Shown: positions 53,801 through 63,487, counted from the first letter of the stretch. The stretch is DNA of 64,000 bases from Tisiphia sp964030975 (GCF_964030975.1 NZ_CAXIQH010000001.1:1240001-1304000), one strand, 5' to 3'. A program made the numbers and translations. Notes: generated by a model not told the origin, from the letters alone.

Positions 53801-56563
53801 CCAGGTTATAGTTATAGGTAGCTCACCATATTTGCTTGCCAAGGCTTTTACTGCTTCATCTTTACTTAAGCCCTTACGTTTTGCCTCAAGTAAATATTTA
53901 AAATCAGCTGCTTCTGTTGAGTATAATCCTTGAGAATATGGATCTAACTCAAGTCGTCCAACAACTTTTAAGCCAGTAGATATAAGCAGCATCTCCGCAT
54001 ACTTACCTGGTACTAAACTAATAGATTCAATCAAGGGCATAATATCTTTAAAGCTTTCTGAAGCACTCAATGAACTTAGTCCTTTTTCATCTTGCTTTAA
54101 TATCACCAACCATGAACTATTTTCTAAAATGCTTCTACGCTCATCACTTTTTTGGAAATCAGTAAAATTCTGCACACAAATAACTAATGAACCGCCATAT
54201 TTTCTGACCGTTCTGCCAAAGCTTTCTAAAAATTTGGCTGAGTAATCTAAAATCATCCAAGCTTCATCAACAATCAGTAAAAATTGTTTTGATCTATCAC
54301 CACATAAAAATTGCATTGTTACTTGCATCAATACTACTTGTAATATTACACCAAGTAACACTGGATCATTTTTTACTTCCTCAAACTCAAATATGGTTAG
54401 CATTTCTTTAAATGAAGCAGTCTTGCCTTGCTTAAAGAATTTACCATGTACTCCTTTCTCAGTATAAGGATATAGCGTTTCAGCAAGAGCCTTTGCTGCC
54501 TCTCCTTCTAGTCCCTCTAGTACTTTAGCAAGTTTGCTAATATCGAGTTCATTCCCATATTTTCCTATGCCTTCACTTATTGCTCGCTCAATGATAGCTT
54601 CCTTATGAGCATCCTTGCTAATGCCGCACATAGCACTAATAATACTTTTGGCATAAATGACGCTGTCCTTAGTAACAAAATGATTTTCTATCTGTAATAT
54701 TTCTATTTTTTGATCTAAGACTAAATCTTGATATTCGTCTTGTTTTGCTTGCCATTGATCTCTGGTAATATTATGAGATTGATCTTGAGGTTTAGTACTA
54801 GAGGTCAGCATTTCAATTTGTTCTAAGGATAACCCAGTCACTGAACCTATTTCTACCAGATGACAATTTCCTTCAATCATAGAAAGAGCCTTAGCATGTC
54901 TGCTGCCGCTACCTGCTATTTGGGCAAAAGGATTTAAAGAAACATTATTATGCTGATTGAACCTAATTGTTTCCCCGCCAATTAACTCACAAATATTTTG
55001 ATAACTACCTCCTATATCTAAAATAAATACGGAAATATTTTGTGCTAGCATTGAGGTAGCTAACTCCTGCAAAAATACTGACTTACCAGAACCAGATGGT
55101 GCCATGACCGATACGTTGTAATTACCAGCATTGATTCGAACAAATGGATTCCAGTTAAATAGCTCTCCTCTACGTCCTAGTAATAGTACTCCGCTTTGCA
55201 TAACTCCCTTCCATTCTCCATGTATTGGTAGTTTAGCTATTACTTCCTTAGCTTGAGCAATTTTAACCAACTGGAAATGCTGCAAAAAGTTCCAACTAAT
55301 CAGCTGTTGCATTGGTAATATGGATAACATTGCTGGTAATTGTAGATTTTTGTTAATTTGTAATTGGAAGTCATTCGCATTGTATAGACTTGTTAAGCAT
55401 TCCTGTGCTATTTCTATTTCGCTTTCAGGAGCAGTAATCATTATTTGCATAGACTCTGTTAAAAATTGTTCACCATTTTTAGCTTTAGCAATTATCTCCC
55501 GCCACTCTAGAGCTTCTTTTCTTAAATTAGTATCATGCCTTGCATACCATTGTTCAGCAGCATGTATGCTTCTATGTCCTCTTGCTAGAATTTTTGAGCT
55601 TTGCGTTTTACTTATATTATTTGCTACTGTGTAACTAATTATTAGCCTGGCTGGTAAACCATAATCATTTGTTGAGCCAAGTAAATTAATCATCTCAAGT
55701 AATGACCACTGCTCTGGCAGTGCAACTGGGTAAAAACATTTAGAAACTAATTTGTTAGTTGATAATTTGTTTATCTTTGATCTATTATCGCTATAAGTAC
55801 TATCCAGATGAATTAGACAATCTTCTTGCACCATAGTTCTTGAAAGTGGTGTAAGTATTTGACTAGCTAACGGATTGATTGGATCATATTTACGACTTAA
55901 TCTGTCTTGCATTTGCATTTGAGCTATATCAGCTGCTACAAACATTAACTTGTCAGCATCACATATACGAGGAGATAGTTTTATTGATTGCAGCTTTTTC
56001 ACTAATTTGCTTTGAAAAGCTACTATTTCCTCAATAGATTTTACACTATTACTATTGTCATTTTTTTTGCTAAAAGAAACATATATCCTGAAATCTTTAG
56101 CCATTCTACCATTTGAATTAGCAAAATCTTTGGCACATTTACTAACATATTCCCTACGAAATTCTGTTAATTGCTGTAACATCTGATTAGCATTGCTTCT
56201 AGCATTACTCCATAATTCTAACTTTTGCTCTATGTTATGGCTGGCAATCAGTAAAAATTGTAAATAACAATTTGCTGGTAATTCATTGTTAAAAAATAGG
56301 CTTAAGTTTTTTTCTAAATTAATATCTGTTCCAACTATCGGAGCTATTTCTAACATGAACCCTATTACATTATTTTCATTAAAGAAAATATTGCATTTAG
56401 GGTCAAAATATCGGTAGCTTAAATGTGGAGCTAAAGATTTTGCTCCTTTGGTATTATCGTTGATATGTTCTTGCATTAGCCTATTACTGTCATAACTTAC
56501 TTCTGCAGGAACTGTAAGACCGCAAATATTGCCTATATCTTGTAAAAAATTAACTATCTTCAT
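53786..56563 (-). CDS. traC: Type IV secretion ATPase TraC
   Basis: 925 residues (F TraC is 875). Walker A is in SVMAPSGSGKSVFLQELATS (about residue 490) and Walker B in FLLIVDEAWMILDYS (about residue 766). The N-terminal region has YRYFDPKCNIFFNENNVIGF as in TraC/VirB4 proteins. It powers pilin polymerisation at the inner membrane. It is intact, with the C-terminal ITWEGSR just before a repeat. It follows traV with a 49-bp gap. Confidence 0.94.
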   Translation of the reverse strand: MKIVNFLQDIGNICGLTVPAEVSYDSNRLMQEHINDNTKGAKSLAPHLSYRYFDPKCNIFFNENNVIGFMLEIAPIVGTDINLEKNLSLFFNNELPANCYLQFLLIASHNIEQKLELWSNARSNANQMLQQLTEFRREYVSKCAKDFANSNGRMAKDFRIYVSFSKKNDNSNSVKSIEEIVAFQSKLVKKLQSIKLSPRICDADKLMFVAADIAQMQMQDRLSRKYDPINPLASQILTPLSRTMVQEDCLIHLDSTYSDNRSKINKLSTNKLVSKCFYPVALPEQWSLLEMINLLGSTNDYGLPARLIISYTVANNISKTQSSKILARGHRSIHAAEQWYARHDTNLRKEALEWREIIAKAKNGEQFLTESMQIMITAPESEIEIAQECLTSLYNANDFQLQINKNLQLPAMLSILPMQQLISWNFLQHFQLVKIAQAKEVIAKLPIHGEWKGVMQSGVLLLGRRGELFNWNPFVRINAGNYNVSVMAPSGSGKSVFLQELATSMLAQNISVFILDIGGSYQNICELIGGETIRFNQHNNVSLNPFAQIAGSGSRHAKALSMIEGNCHLVEIGSVTGLSLEQIEMLTSSTKPQDQSHNITRDQWQAKQDEYQDLVLDQKIEILQIENHFVTKDSVIYAKSIISAMCGISKDAHKEAIIERAISEGIGKYGNELDISKLAKVLEGLEGEAAKALAETLYPYTEKGVHGKFFKQGKTASFKEMLTIFEFEEVKNDPVLLGVILQVVLMQVTMQFLCGDRSKQFLLIVDEAWMILDYSAKFLESFGRTVRKYGGSLVICVQNFTDFQKSDERRSILENSSWLVILKQDEKGLSSLSASESFKDIMPLIESISLVPGKYAEMLLISTGLKVVGRLELDPYSQGLYSTEAADFKYLLEAKRKGLSKDEAVKALASKYGELPITITWEGSR

Positions 56564-56611
56564 ATAATTATCTTTCTTAATTCATCTGAGTGTTTTATTG
56601 TTGACATAGAG

Positions 56612-56986
56612 TTATTTGATATATAACAAATTGCCATTTTTAAATATTTTCTGCTCGGTTTCTGGCTGCAACTTTATTTTATGAACTTTATTAGGTTTAA
56701 TATCCGGTTTCTCTGTAAGGCTTTTAACGTAGCAGTTCCTTCCTTTACATTTTGTCCTTTCCTTTAGTTCGACTTCAACAATTTCTCCACTATTGATTTT
56801 TTGATCAACTATGTTCAAAGGCAGGCAATCCAAACCACTTGCATCTCTGCAAGTAAATGATGAACCATAAACACCACAGCCAGATAAACTAAATAACATG
56901 CTAACAAGTAGGATGTTTGGGTAAATTTGTTGTATTACTTTTCTTTCCATTGTTACTCTTTCAGTTATTACTATTTTCTCTGTCAT
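56612..56986 (-). CDS. traV: Conjugal transfer lipoprotein TraV
   Basis: About 124 residues. A lipobox LFSLSGC precedes the lipidated Cys, then GVYGSSFTCRDASGLDC as in TraV, the outer-membrane lipoprotein that forms the VirB7-like ring with TraB and TraK. The ATG at 56986 has GGAGAACA upstream; an internal ATG at 56950 would give a more typical lipoprotein signal, and the open frame reaches 57016, overlapping the traB end. The start is therefore uncertain. Confidence 0.82.
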   Translation of the reverse strand: MTEKIVITERVTMERKVIQQIYPNILLVSMLFSLSGCGVYGSSFTCRDASGLDCLPLNIVDQKINSGEIVEVELKERTKCKGRNCYVKSLTEKPDIKPNKVHKIKLQPETEQKIFKNGNLLYIK

Positions 56987-57514
56987 TATTGTTCTCCAGT
57001 TATTACTCTTCTTCATATTTCTTACTTGCTAGATTTCCTTGTTTCCTTTCTTGCTTAATTTTTTTATGGGTAGTTAATTCCCCAATAAAAAAGCCTTTGG
57101 TGAAGATAACATCTACCTTTACTCCACCAGGTATAGTAAGAATAGGTGACATACTTTCTGCCATTCTTAAGTAATAATCAGCTATTTTTTCAGCAGCATT
57201 AGATGCCCCTGATAAAGCTCCATTTGTTACCATATCCTTAAAACCTTTCTTTTGAGTTGCAACTGCTCCAAGGCTTGTTATAGCCATGCTCTCCTGACCT
57301 TTGCTACTTTGGCTAAGTCCGCTAATTACTCCACCGATCAAAGCATTTTTTATGTGCTTACTACTAGTAGCTACTATTTTACCCTTAATACCATTCATAC
57401 CATCTGAACCATGCACAAGACCTGCTATATTACTGGTGGTTATTAGTTCTGTAGTTGGGTCAATGCAGACCATCTTCTCTAAACGAATAGTTGCTCTTTC
57501 ACTTGATATAGCAC

Positions 57515-58000
57515 TTAACATATAGGTTCATACATTATTTTAAACGTTCTACAACTTGCCTCAAATACAGAAATACCTTTATCTAATAATTTTCTAATGT
57601 TATTTTTTATCGGAAACCAATGATGTTCAATAGGATTTAAATCAGGGGAATAAGGTGGTAAAAATTTTAGTTTGCAGCCAGCTTTTTCAATTAATTCTTT
57701 AGCCCTTTTGGATTTATGAAAGCTTGCATTATCAGCAATGACAACCTGTCCAGGCTTTAGCTCCGGCACAAGGCAATTTTCTATATAAGCTTCAAATACC
57801 TTACTATCACAGCTCCCAGTAAAGACTAGTGATGCGATTAAACTATTCTGATTTAACGCACCAATAAAACTTGTTCTTTCACTACGTTTTCCCGATTTAC
57901 TCCCATTACAACGACTTCCTTTCATTGACCATCCATATTCATATGATTCATTATCATTTATGCCCGCTTCATCAAGATAAACACGTTTCTCTTTCGGCAC
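57515..58000 (-). CDS. IS630 transposase, C-terminal DDE part (orfB, copy 2)
   Basis: 161 residues from the GTG at 58000: VYLDEAGINDNESYEYGWSM, VIADNASFHKSKRAKELIE and LPPYSPDLNPIEHHWFPIK carry the three acidic residues. The same frame extends upstream and overlaps orfA, where the A8 run (58065-58072) permits frameshifting. It ends ...TFKIMYEPIC, with the stop inside the terminal repeat. Confidence 0.88.
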   Translation of the reverse strand: MPKEKRVYLDEAGINDNESYEYGWSMKGSRCNGSKSGKRSERTSFIGALNQNSLIASLVFTGSCDSKVFEAYIENCLVPELKPGQVVIADNASFHKSKRAKELIEKAGCKLKFLPPYSPDLNPIEHHWFPIKNNIRKLLDKGISVFEASCRTFKIMYEPIC

Positions 58001-58005
58001 TTTTT

Positions 58006-58398
58006 CTAATTCACTGAGAAAATCTTGTCGCTTTCCTTCATCTCTTTCTTTATACGCATATGTCTTTTTTTTCGAGTAATGTTGAGTTTCTTTAAAGCTC
58101 GGCTGATAGTCATTATACTTGCAACATTATCTAATTCTTTTGCTATTTCTGTAAGCGTTAACGAGTTACCTTTTTCTACTAAATGACGCAACTCCGATAA
58201 ATCAGGGATTTTATGACCATATCCTTTCTGGTATCCCTCCTTTGACTTTATATCTCCAGTTTGTTTCTTTAATCTAATCCAATCATAGATTATTGACCGA
58301 CTAATTTTAAAGGTTTCGCATGTAAGTGCTACTTTCTTATATTTCTCATAATGTTCTATAACTCTAGAACGTAAATCGTAACTGTAGGGGGATGCCAT
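58006..58398 (-). CDS. IS630 transposase, N-terminal helix-turn-helix part (orfA, copy 2)
   Basis: 130 residues identical in translation to the copy 1 protein at 481-873. Two helix-turn-helix motifs are expected, one around KVALTCETFKISRSIIYDWI and the other around LTLTEIAKELDNVASIMTIS. It is followed in another frame by orfB. Confidence 0.9.
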   Translation of the reverse strand: MASPYSYDLRSRVIEHYEKYKKVALTCETFKISRSIIYDWIRLKKQTGDIKSKEGYQKGYGHKIPDLSELRHLVEKGNSLTLTEIAKELDNVASIMTISRALKKLNITRKKRHMRIKKEMKESDKIFSVN

Positions 58399-59354
58399 AT
58401 TGCTATTATAAAATTTTTTTATTATTTATCATTATAACTTATTTGAATCCATATGTTAAGTGCTATAAGTCACCATAGCTACTTCCTAAAATGCGGCAGG
58501 TGGAAATATCAAGATTAAAGTTCTTTGGTAAGTTACCTCTTTCCGTTAGTCTAATTACCACAGGACTAGCATTTTCATCAGGAGTATTTAATGCGGTAGA
58601 TACTGCAAGACCACCTAATAAATAACCACTAACATAAGAAGTTTCTGGGATGTAAATCTTAGCATCTTTTGGTTTATCAAATTCTATTTGGCTGTTTAAG
58701 TCTACGGCACTAATATTTGCATCATTAGTCAAATCTTTAACATTTTGCTCTGCTTCTTGGTGAATTTGCTGCATTCTTTTTAGCTCTTCTGTCGCACTTA
58801 TTAGCTCACTTTTAGCAAAATTTAACTGAACATGCATTTTAGCTAGTTCCAATTTTATCTCTTCTTGTAATTTTTGTTCTTTTTCGATAAAGTTTGTTTC
58901 TGCCCCTTGTAAACGTTCATCAAATTTACGCTTATTGTCATTTAGTAAGTCCTCAAAGTGGTTACGCCACATTTTCTCTGGGTCTAACGCTTCACTTGCC
59001 ACCTCTAATTTTGGTTTAGGATTATCATTATCATTAATAATTGCTTTCTGCTTATTCTTTCCTTGCATTAGGCTGATTAGAACAAGTACAGCAATAATGC
59101 TACTGCCAAAAATCAGTAACAATAAATTATACTGTTTGTATCGAATAGCCGGATTAGCAATAATTTCTTCAGTATGGCTATAGTTTATATCTGGTTTGCT
59201 ATTTAGTATCTGTTGTTGATGCTCATTAGTGGTTAGATCAACTTTCCCGTCTAATAGCTCTTCACTTGAATATTTAGGATGCTTGCCTTCTGGTGATTTA
59301 TTATTCCTTGTTAAAAATGGTATTTTTTCTTTAAGTTTAGCAAATATTGTCATA

Positions 59355-60104
59355 TTAATCATCGCCTTGCTCCTTTGCTACTATCCAGACAAATCCTTTA
59401 GCTTTAGGAGGAAGTATGGTTTTTTCAATAGTGGTAGCTAAACAAAAATCAAATAGATTATTAAAGTATGCTTCTTTAAGATGAATTAGTTTTTTAGATT
59501 TTTTGTTGGTGACATTTAACCTTGCTCCAATAAGTTTACCAAAACGATAAATCCTATCTTGCTCTGTGGATAGCCCGATATTTTGCAAACGATTAATTTT
59601 TCTCTTTACCCTCATTACATAATATTTATCTTCTTTATCCAAGATCATACTCCTTATCATCCTTGCAATTTCTTGTTCTTGGGATTGTACTAACCATTTA
59701 TTGTTAAGAGATGAGGCGAAGATGTTAGATGACTTATTATAAAAATTATCCATGGAGATTTTAACAATTTGCCCCTCTATATCTTCCACTTTAAGTATTA
59801 AATCAGCAACGTTCCCAGAAGAATTAATCAAGGCTAATTCAAAAGTTTCAGGAGCTAGAACTTTTGGCAATAAAAAAATATTTTGTGCTTTCTCATCAGC
59901 TATTATCTTATATTTACTTTCATCACCAATAATTTGTGCTATAGCTATTTTACCAAATTCTATTCTATTAACGTTACTTGCACTTATCTTGGCTTTGATT
60001 TTACTTCCTGTTATATATTCAAATTCTTGTGCTGCAAGTACTCCGCTACTCGTTAGTATCATGGCGATCATTAGCGTTATTCTGGTCATTATTTTACTCA
60101 TCAT
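59355..60104 (-). CDS. traK: Conjugal transfer protein TraK
   Basis: 249 residues with a signal peptide (MIAMILTSSGVLAAQ). The mature protein has EFEYITGSKIKAKISASNVN, FGKIAIAQIIGDESKYKIIA and NIFLLPKVLAPETFELALI, as in TraK, the VirB9-like periplasmic ring component. The terminal part has WIVAKEQGDD. The stop overlaps the traB start by 8 bp. It is intact. Confidence 0.9.
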   Translation of the reverse strand: MMSKIMTRITLMIAMILTSSGVLAAQEFEYITGSKIKAKISASNVNRIEFGKIAIAQIIGDESKYKIIADEKAQNIFLLPKVLAPETFELALINSSGNVADLILKVEDIEGQIVKISMDNFYNKSSNIFASSLNNKWLVQSQEQEIARMIRSMILDKEDKYYVMRVKRKINRLQNIGLSTEQDRIYRFGKLIGARLNVTNKKSKKLIHLKEAYFNNLFDFCLATTIEKTILPPKAKGFVWIVAKEQGDD

Positions 60105-60127
60105 TTTATTCTTAGTTTTCTTATCCT

Positions 60128-60733
60128 TTATTTTTTGTCTTTATCATTCTCTCTTTTATGCCGTACTGCCTCTTGATTTTCGTTGATTCTTACAAATTCT
60201 TTGAGTCTAAGCTGCCCGCCTAGCCATTCATAAGATAATTGATAAGAAGCAGGGCTGACCTCAAAGCCTTTATCACCAAATCTTGAGGTTAGCATGCCAG
60301 CTGCTATTACTTGCAAATTCTTACTATCAACTTCTAAATTCTTGATGGAAAAGTATGTTGATAAAGCAAATTTTTTGTATTTTTCTTTGCTATCGGCAAA
60401 ATAGTTTTGAATATCTTTCATATAAGTAGGATCACTTTGTGAAATATATTTAAATATGATAGCTGCTTTGTAATCTATTATTTCTGGACTCAAATCAAGA
60501 AGCAGTGGTAGGTACATTAGGCTTGTTTCCTCTAGATATCCTTTAGAAACTCCATTATTACTAGTCCATACTTCCTGACTAAGACTTGGTACCAAAATTA
60601 CTTTTTCATTGCTTGTTAGTAATTTAACTGATAACCCTAGGCAACTAACACAAAGTAACATCGTGAGTATTAAAAACAAATTCCGCTGTCTTGCTACTTG
60701 TTGGATGTTACCTATAGCTATTATCTTTTCCAT
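60128..60733 (-). CDS. traE: Conjugal transfer protein TraE
   Basis: 201 residues. One N-terminal membrane segment (LFLILTMLLCVSCLGLSVKL) is followed by the periplasmic VirB8-like part with VILVPSLSQEVWTSNNGVSK, YLEETSLMYLPLLLDLSPE and SYQLSYEWLGGQLRLKEFV. TraE is an inner-membrane assembly factor of the F pilus. It lies 43 bp downstream of traL and 23 bp upstream of traK. Confidence 0.92.
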   Translation of the reverse strand: MEKIIAIGNIQQVARQRNLFLILTMLLCVSCLGLSVKLLTSNEKVILVPSLSQEVWTSNNGVSKGYLEETSLMYLPLLLDLSPEIIDYKAAIIFKYISQSDPTYMKDIQNYFADSKEKYKKFALSTYFSIKNLEVDSKNLQVIAAGMLTSRFGDKGFEVSPASYQLSYEWLGGQLRLKEFVRINENQEAVRHKRENDKDKK

Positions 60734-60776
60734 TCTTTAATCCCTAGTTATTCATCTTTATTTACATTTAGTATTA

Positions 60777-61061
60777 CTACATAAACAGCCTTATATGAGA
60801 CTCTGGTAAATTCGTTGATATAAACAGCCTGCCAAATGGTAGATGCCAATAGAGCCAACGCTGGATTATGCCAAACCACCATTTATCCATAAACCATCCA
60901 CCTATCGCAAAACCAATAGCACTTGCCAAAAAAGACCATAACACCCCTTTAAAACATAAAATGATTAACCCAAAGCTAATACCCCCTACTATTGAGCCAA
61001 TAGATATATTCCAAAATCTCACCGGTTTGTTTAAACAATTATTAAATCGTACTCTTTCCAT
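60777..61061 (-). CDS. traL: Conjugal transfer protein TraL
   Basis: 94 residues. The family block RFNNCLNKPVRFWNISI is followed by two close hydrophobic segments (GSIVGGISFGLIILC, FLASAIGFAIGGWFM) and RWLYWHLPFGR. TraL is a small VirB3-like inner-membrane protein needed for pilus assembly. The order pilin, traL, traE, traK, traB is that of the F plasmid. Confidence 0.92.
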   Translation of the reverse strand: MERVRFNNCLNKPVRFWNISIGSIVGGISFGLIILCFKGVLWSFLASAIGFAIGGWFMDKWWFGIIQRWLYWHLPFGRLFISTNLPESHIRLFM

Positions 61062-61120
61062 AATTGAATCTCGTAAGTAAAAAAATTAAAAATCAAATAT
61101 TGTTACAATTTATCCTTGAT

Positions 61121-61483
61121 TTAAGCTATAGTAGCCAGTATACCCATACAAATAGCACTACTACCTACAAAAACTGTGCCGCCACGCACTACTCGAACGC
61201 GACCATCGCCTTCAGATAGAATGGCTGTGAAAATACCACCAAGCCCAGCTCCATAAACCCAGTAATCCGTTGCAAATTTTACCAATGGGTCAACAACACC
61301 TTTGCCAAATCTACCTAAATCTACCGCTAAACTTTCAGAGGCAATAGTGCTAAGTAAAATGCCAATTATTCCATAGCTGAAATATGAGAAAGTATTGCCC
61401 CAGTTATTATCTAGGCAATGCTGATTTTTTTGTTTGCTAGTTATTTTGTTAGTTGTGTTTGGTATGTTCCTTGAATCCACCAT
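61121..61483 (-). CDS. Pilin-like protein (TraA type)
   Basis: 120 residues. A 45-residue hydrophilic/hydrophobic leader (FSYFSYGIIGILLSTIASES) ends near a SLA|VDLG site, giving a mature part of about 67 residues with two hydrophobic segments (WVYGAGLGGIFTAILSE and GTVFVGSSAICMGILATIA) separated by a basic loop GDGRVRVVRG. The size, leader and position ahead of traL match F pilin TraA. F pilin needs TraQ and TraX, which are not seen here. Confidence 0.75.
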   Translation of the reverse strand: MVDSRNIPNTTNKITSKQKNQHCLDNNWGNTFSYFSYGIIGILLSTIASESLAVDLGRFGKGVVDPLVKFATDYWVYGAGLGGIFTAILSEGDGRVRVVRGGTVFVGSSAICMGILATIA

Positions 61484-61941
61484 AATCTTCCTCTTTTGTT
61501 AATTATTTGTTATTGCCTTTTCTTGCTACCTTCTCCTTTGTAGCGGCATAACTAAGCTTAAGATGATAAATTATGTGATTTTCTTGAAAATAAATAGGGG
61601 TCATTATCACCCATTGTTTTTAAGGCAAAAAGTTTTAAAGTAAATGGTTGTAGAGGATTATAAGATTTTTGTAAGAGTAGTAAGTTTTATAGGGAATATT
61701 TTGGCTTATTTGTTGGGACGAATTATAAATTTAATTTAACTGATCTAGTTGCGGGTTGCAGCGGTTATTTTTTAGCTGTCTCTTATTTACAGCTTCTTTG
61801 TTTTTTTAGAAAAATATTTGATTTTACTTTCAAATTCGCTTTACTCCTCTCCTAATATGGGATAGGTGTGGTGTTGATAGCACTTAATATATTTAAGTTT
61901 GTTGTTAAGTAGTAAGTGCTATCTAGTTAACTAACAAGTAC
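61484..61941. promoter_or_regulatory. Divergent control region of the tra operon and cargo genes
   Basis: About 460 bp with no gene. Promoters for the tra operon (minus) and cargo genes (plus) must lie here. An inverted pair TAGCACTTAA...TAAGTGCTA at 61878-61921 matches the first ten bases of the IS630 ends, either a small operator or an IS630 footprint. No reliable -35/-10 pair was identified. Confidence 0.4.
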
Positions 61942-61996
61942 AGAGGTTAGAATAAAACGCAAATTTTACTAGTCTAACCTCTAGTACCCCATTTTT
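61942..61996 (+). terminator. Hairpin and T-run leader of the 81-residue protein gene
   Basis: AGAGGTTAGA (61942-61951) pairs with TCTAACCTCT (61973-61982), followed by a T7 run at about 61990. It looks like an intrinsic terminator or attenuator 40 bases before the ATG. A similar hairpin precedes the next cargo gene. Confidence 0.5.
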
Positions 61997-62027
61997 TTAT
62001 AACCCAAAAAAACGGTAGAAAAATCAT

Positions 62028-62273
62028 ATGACTAATAACGACCAAAATCAACAACAAGTTAAAGAGATTATTAATCTGCATGAGCTTCAGCCAGAATTGA
62101 TTGAAGCAAGGCTAACATTAACAAAGGTCTTAAAAACACTTTGTGCTAATGATGATCTAATGCAAAAAGTATACGATTATTCAGAGGATAGTGCTACAAT
62201 CGTTATATGGTATTTACAACAAGTCATAAAGTATTTAGATGCCATTATTACTAATAATAAAAGTGATACTTGA
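62028..62273 (+). CDS. Small helical protein, function unknown
   Basis: 81 residues, starting MTNNDQNQQQVKEIINLHEL. All-helical, with LIEARLTLTKVLKTLCANDDL and ATIVIWYLQQVIKYLDAIIT. The first residues resemble those of the next gene (MTSNVKNQQQ). No family is recognised. It may be a regulator or effector of the island; this is inference. Confidence 0.55.
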   Translation: MTNNDQNQQQVKEIINLHELQPELIEARLTLTKVLKTLCANDDLMQKVYDYSEDSATIVIWYLQQVIKYLDAIITNNKSDT

Positions 62274-62580
62274 TGCTTTATCCTGTAATCTTCAATAAAA
62301 TTATTTACTCTTGTTTTTTAAAACTGTAGCTATTTAAGGTAATAAAATAGAAAATTTGAATGTGTGGCAATTTGATATTTCTGATTAATGTCGCCACACA
62401 TTTAATCTTAATTAGCTAAATTAGGCACTTACTTAATAATAATTTTAGCCACTGTCTCCAGTTCAACACTACTATAATAAATTTTACAAAAAAATCACTA
62501 ATAGTGAGAAAATTGCTGTACTTCTGGGATTAATGAGGATATCTGTGAAGATGACACTACGTGGGGTGGTGTTAAGCACC
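62274..62580. other. Gap between the two cargo genes
   Basis: About 300 bp with no gene. A GGTGTTAAGCACC palindrome at about 62567-62580 leads into the hairpin at 62581. It resembles GTGTGGTGTTGATAGCAC upstream of the first cargo gene. Confidence 0.35.
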
Positions 62581-62621
62581 GAGGTTAGAACAAAGATCGG
62601 AAAATTTTTAAATCTAACCTC
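62581..62621 (+). promoter_or_regulatory. Hairpin leader of the leucine-rich-repeat gene
   Basis: GAGGTTAGA (62581-62589) pairs with TCTAACCTC (62613-62621) around an AT-rich loop, the same arms as at 61942-61982. A weak T-rich stretch (TCTATTTTCTT) follows. It lies 38 bases before the ATG. Confidence 0.5.
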
Positions 62622-62659
62622 AGTGTCTATTTTCTTAACGAACAATAGGGGTTAATTGT

Positions 62660-63487
62660 ATGACGAGTAATGTCAAAAATCAACAACAAAATAATTCACA
62701 ACAAAATAATTCAACAAATGAAAAAATAAATAATATCACTAATATTGCTGCACAAATACTTAGAGAAATTTTGCAGAGCAATAATATAACCCATATAGAT
62801 CTTACTGAAGAGCATATAGGTTTAGAAGGAATTAAGATACTTGGCAAAGCTTTAGAACATAATGAGCTTATAACCGAAATAAATCTTTGCGACAACGATA
62901 TTGGTTCTGAGGAACTAAGTCTACTTATCAAAGTGTTAGAGACTAATCATAGTTTGATTAATATAGATATTGGGTATAACAACATTGGTGTTCAGGGGCT
63001 AATCATACTAGCGGAATTTCTAGAAGATAATAAGACTATAAAGCAAATAAATCTTACTGGCAATGACATTAATGATCAGGGGACGGATATACTAGCAGCA
63101 CTTCTAACAAATAATAAAACTATAGACCAAATGAATCTCTGTGACAATAATATTAGTGATAAAGGAGCAATCATACTAGCAAGATTTCTAGAAAATAATA
63201 GCACTATAAAGCAAATGGATCTCAATATTAATAATATTGGTGATGTTGGTATTGTCCAGCTTGTTAAAAGTTTGGAAACTAACAAAACCATAGGCCAAAT
63301 AGACCTTAGCTATAACAATATTACTGACAATGGGGCAATAAAACTGGTGGAAATTCTAGAGTATAATAACATTACAAGCAAAATAATAATAGATTTCACA
63401 GATTTTGACAATGAAAATATTAGTTATGAAGTAGAAGAGTTGTTAATTAAGACTCTAGAGCAGCACAACAAAAAAGGGGGTGTATAA
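62660..63487 (+). CDS. Leucine-rich-repeat protein (ribonuclease-inhibitor type)
   Basis: 275 residues. After an Asn/Gln-rich head (residues 1-30), about six 28-residue repeats follow, such as ITEINLCDNDIGSEELSLLI, IKQINLTGNDINDQGTDIL and IGQIDLSYNNITDNGAIKLV. This is the RI/NLRC-type pattern (LxxNxIxDxG). Such proteins are often eukaryote-like effectors that bind host proteins. No signal peptide is visible, so a type IV or other export route would be needed. It lies between a small cargo gene and a SpoT-like gene. Confidence 0.85.
   Translation: MTSNVKNQQQNNSQQNNSTNEKINNITNIAAQILREILQSNNITHIDLTEEHIGLEGIKILGKALEHNELITEINLCDNDIGSEELSLLIKVLETNHSLINIDIGYNNIGVQGLIILAEFLEDNKTIKQINLTGNDINDQGTDILAALLTNNKTIDQMNLCDNNISDKGAIILARFLENNSTIKQMDLNINNIGDVGIVQLVKSLETNKTIGQIDLSYNNITDNGAIKLVEILEYNNITSKIIIDFTDFDNENISYEVEELLIKTLEQHNKKGGV

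Larger units (their letters stand above)
57509..58465 (-). mobile_element. IS630-family element, copy 2 (complete, 957 bp)
   Basis: Inverted ends TAGCACTTAACATAT (57509) and its complement (to 58465) are each flanked by TA (57507-57508 and 58466-58467), the duplicated target. The two-frame transposase is on the minus strand. It lies in traB and is nearly identical to copy 1 at 1-940. Confidence 0.93.
57003..59362 (-). pseudogene. traB: traB, split by an IS630 insertion
   Basis: The 5' part (58463-59362) has a membrane anchor (YNLLLLIFGSSIIAVLVLIS, about 75-95), a coiled coil (about 130-215) and the start of the VirB10-like barrel, ending CRILGSSYGDL. The 3' part (57003-57506) continues SSERATIRLEKMVCIDP to the end with YLRMAESMSPILTIPGGVKVD. 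Removing the IS and one TA restores GDLSSERATIR without loss. TraB spans the envelope, so transfer is probably blocked. The whole protein would be about 466 residues. Confidence 0.9.

Noticed and set aside
59752..60186. Plus-strand frame of 144 codons
   Set aside because: It is antisense to traK and traE, which have clear family motifs; the hydrophobic look comes from complementing AT-rich codons.
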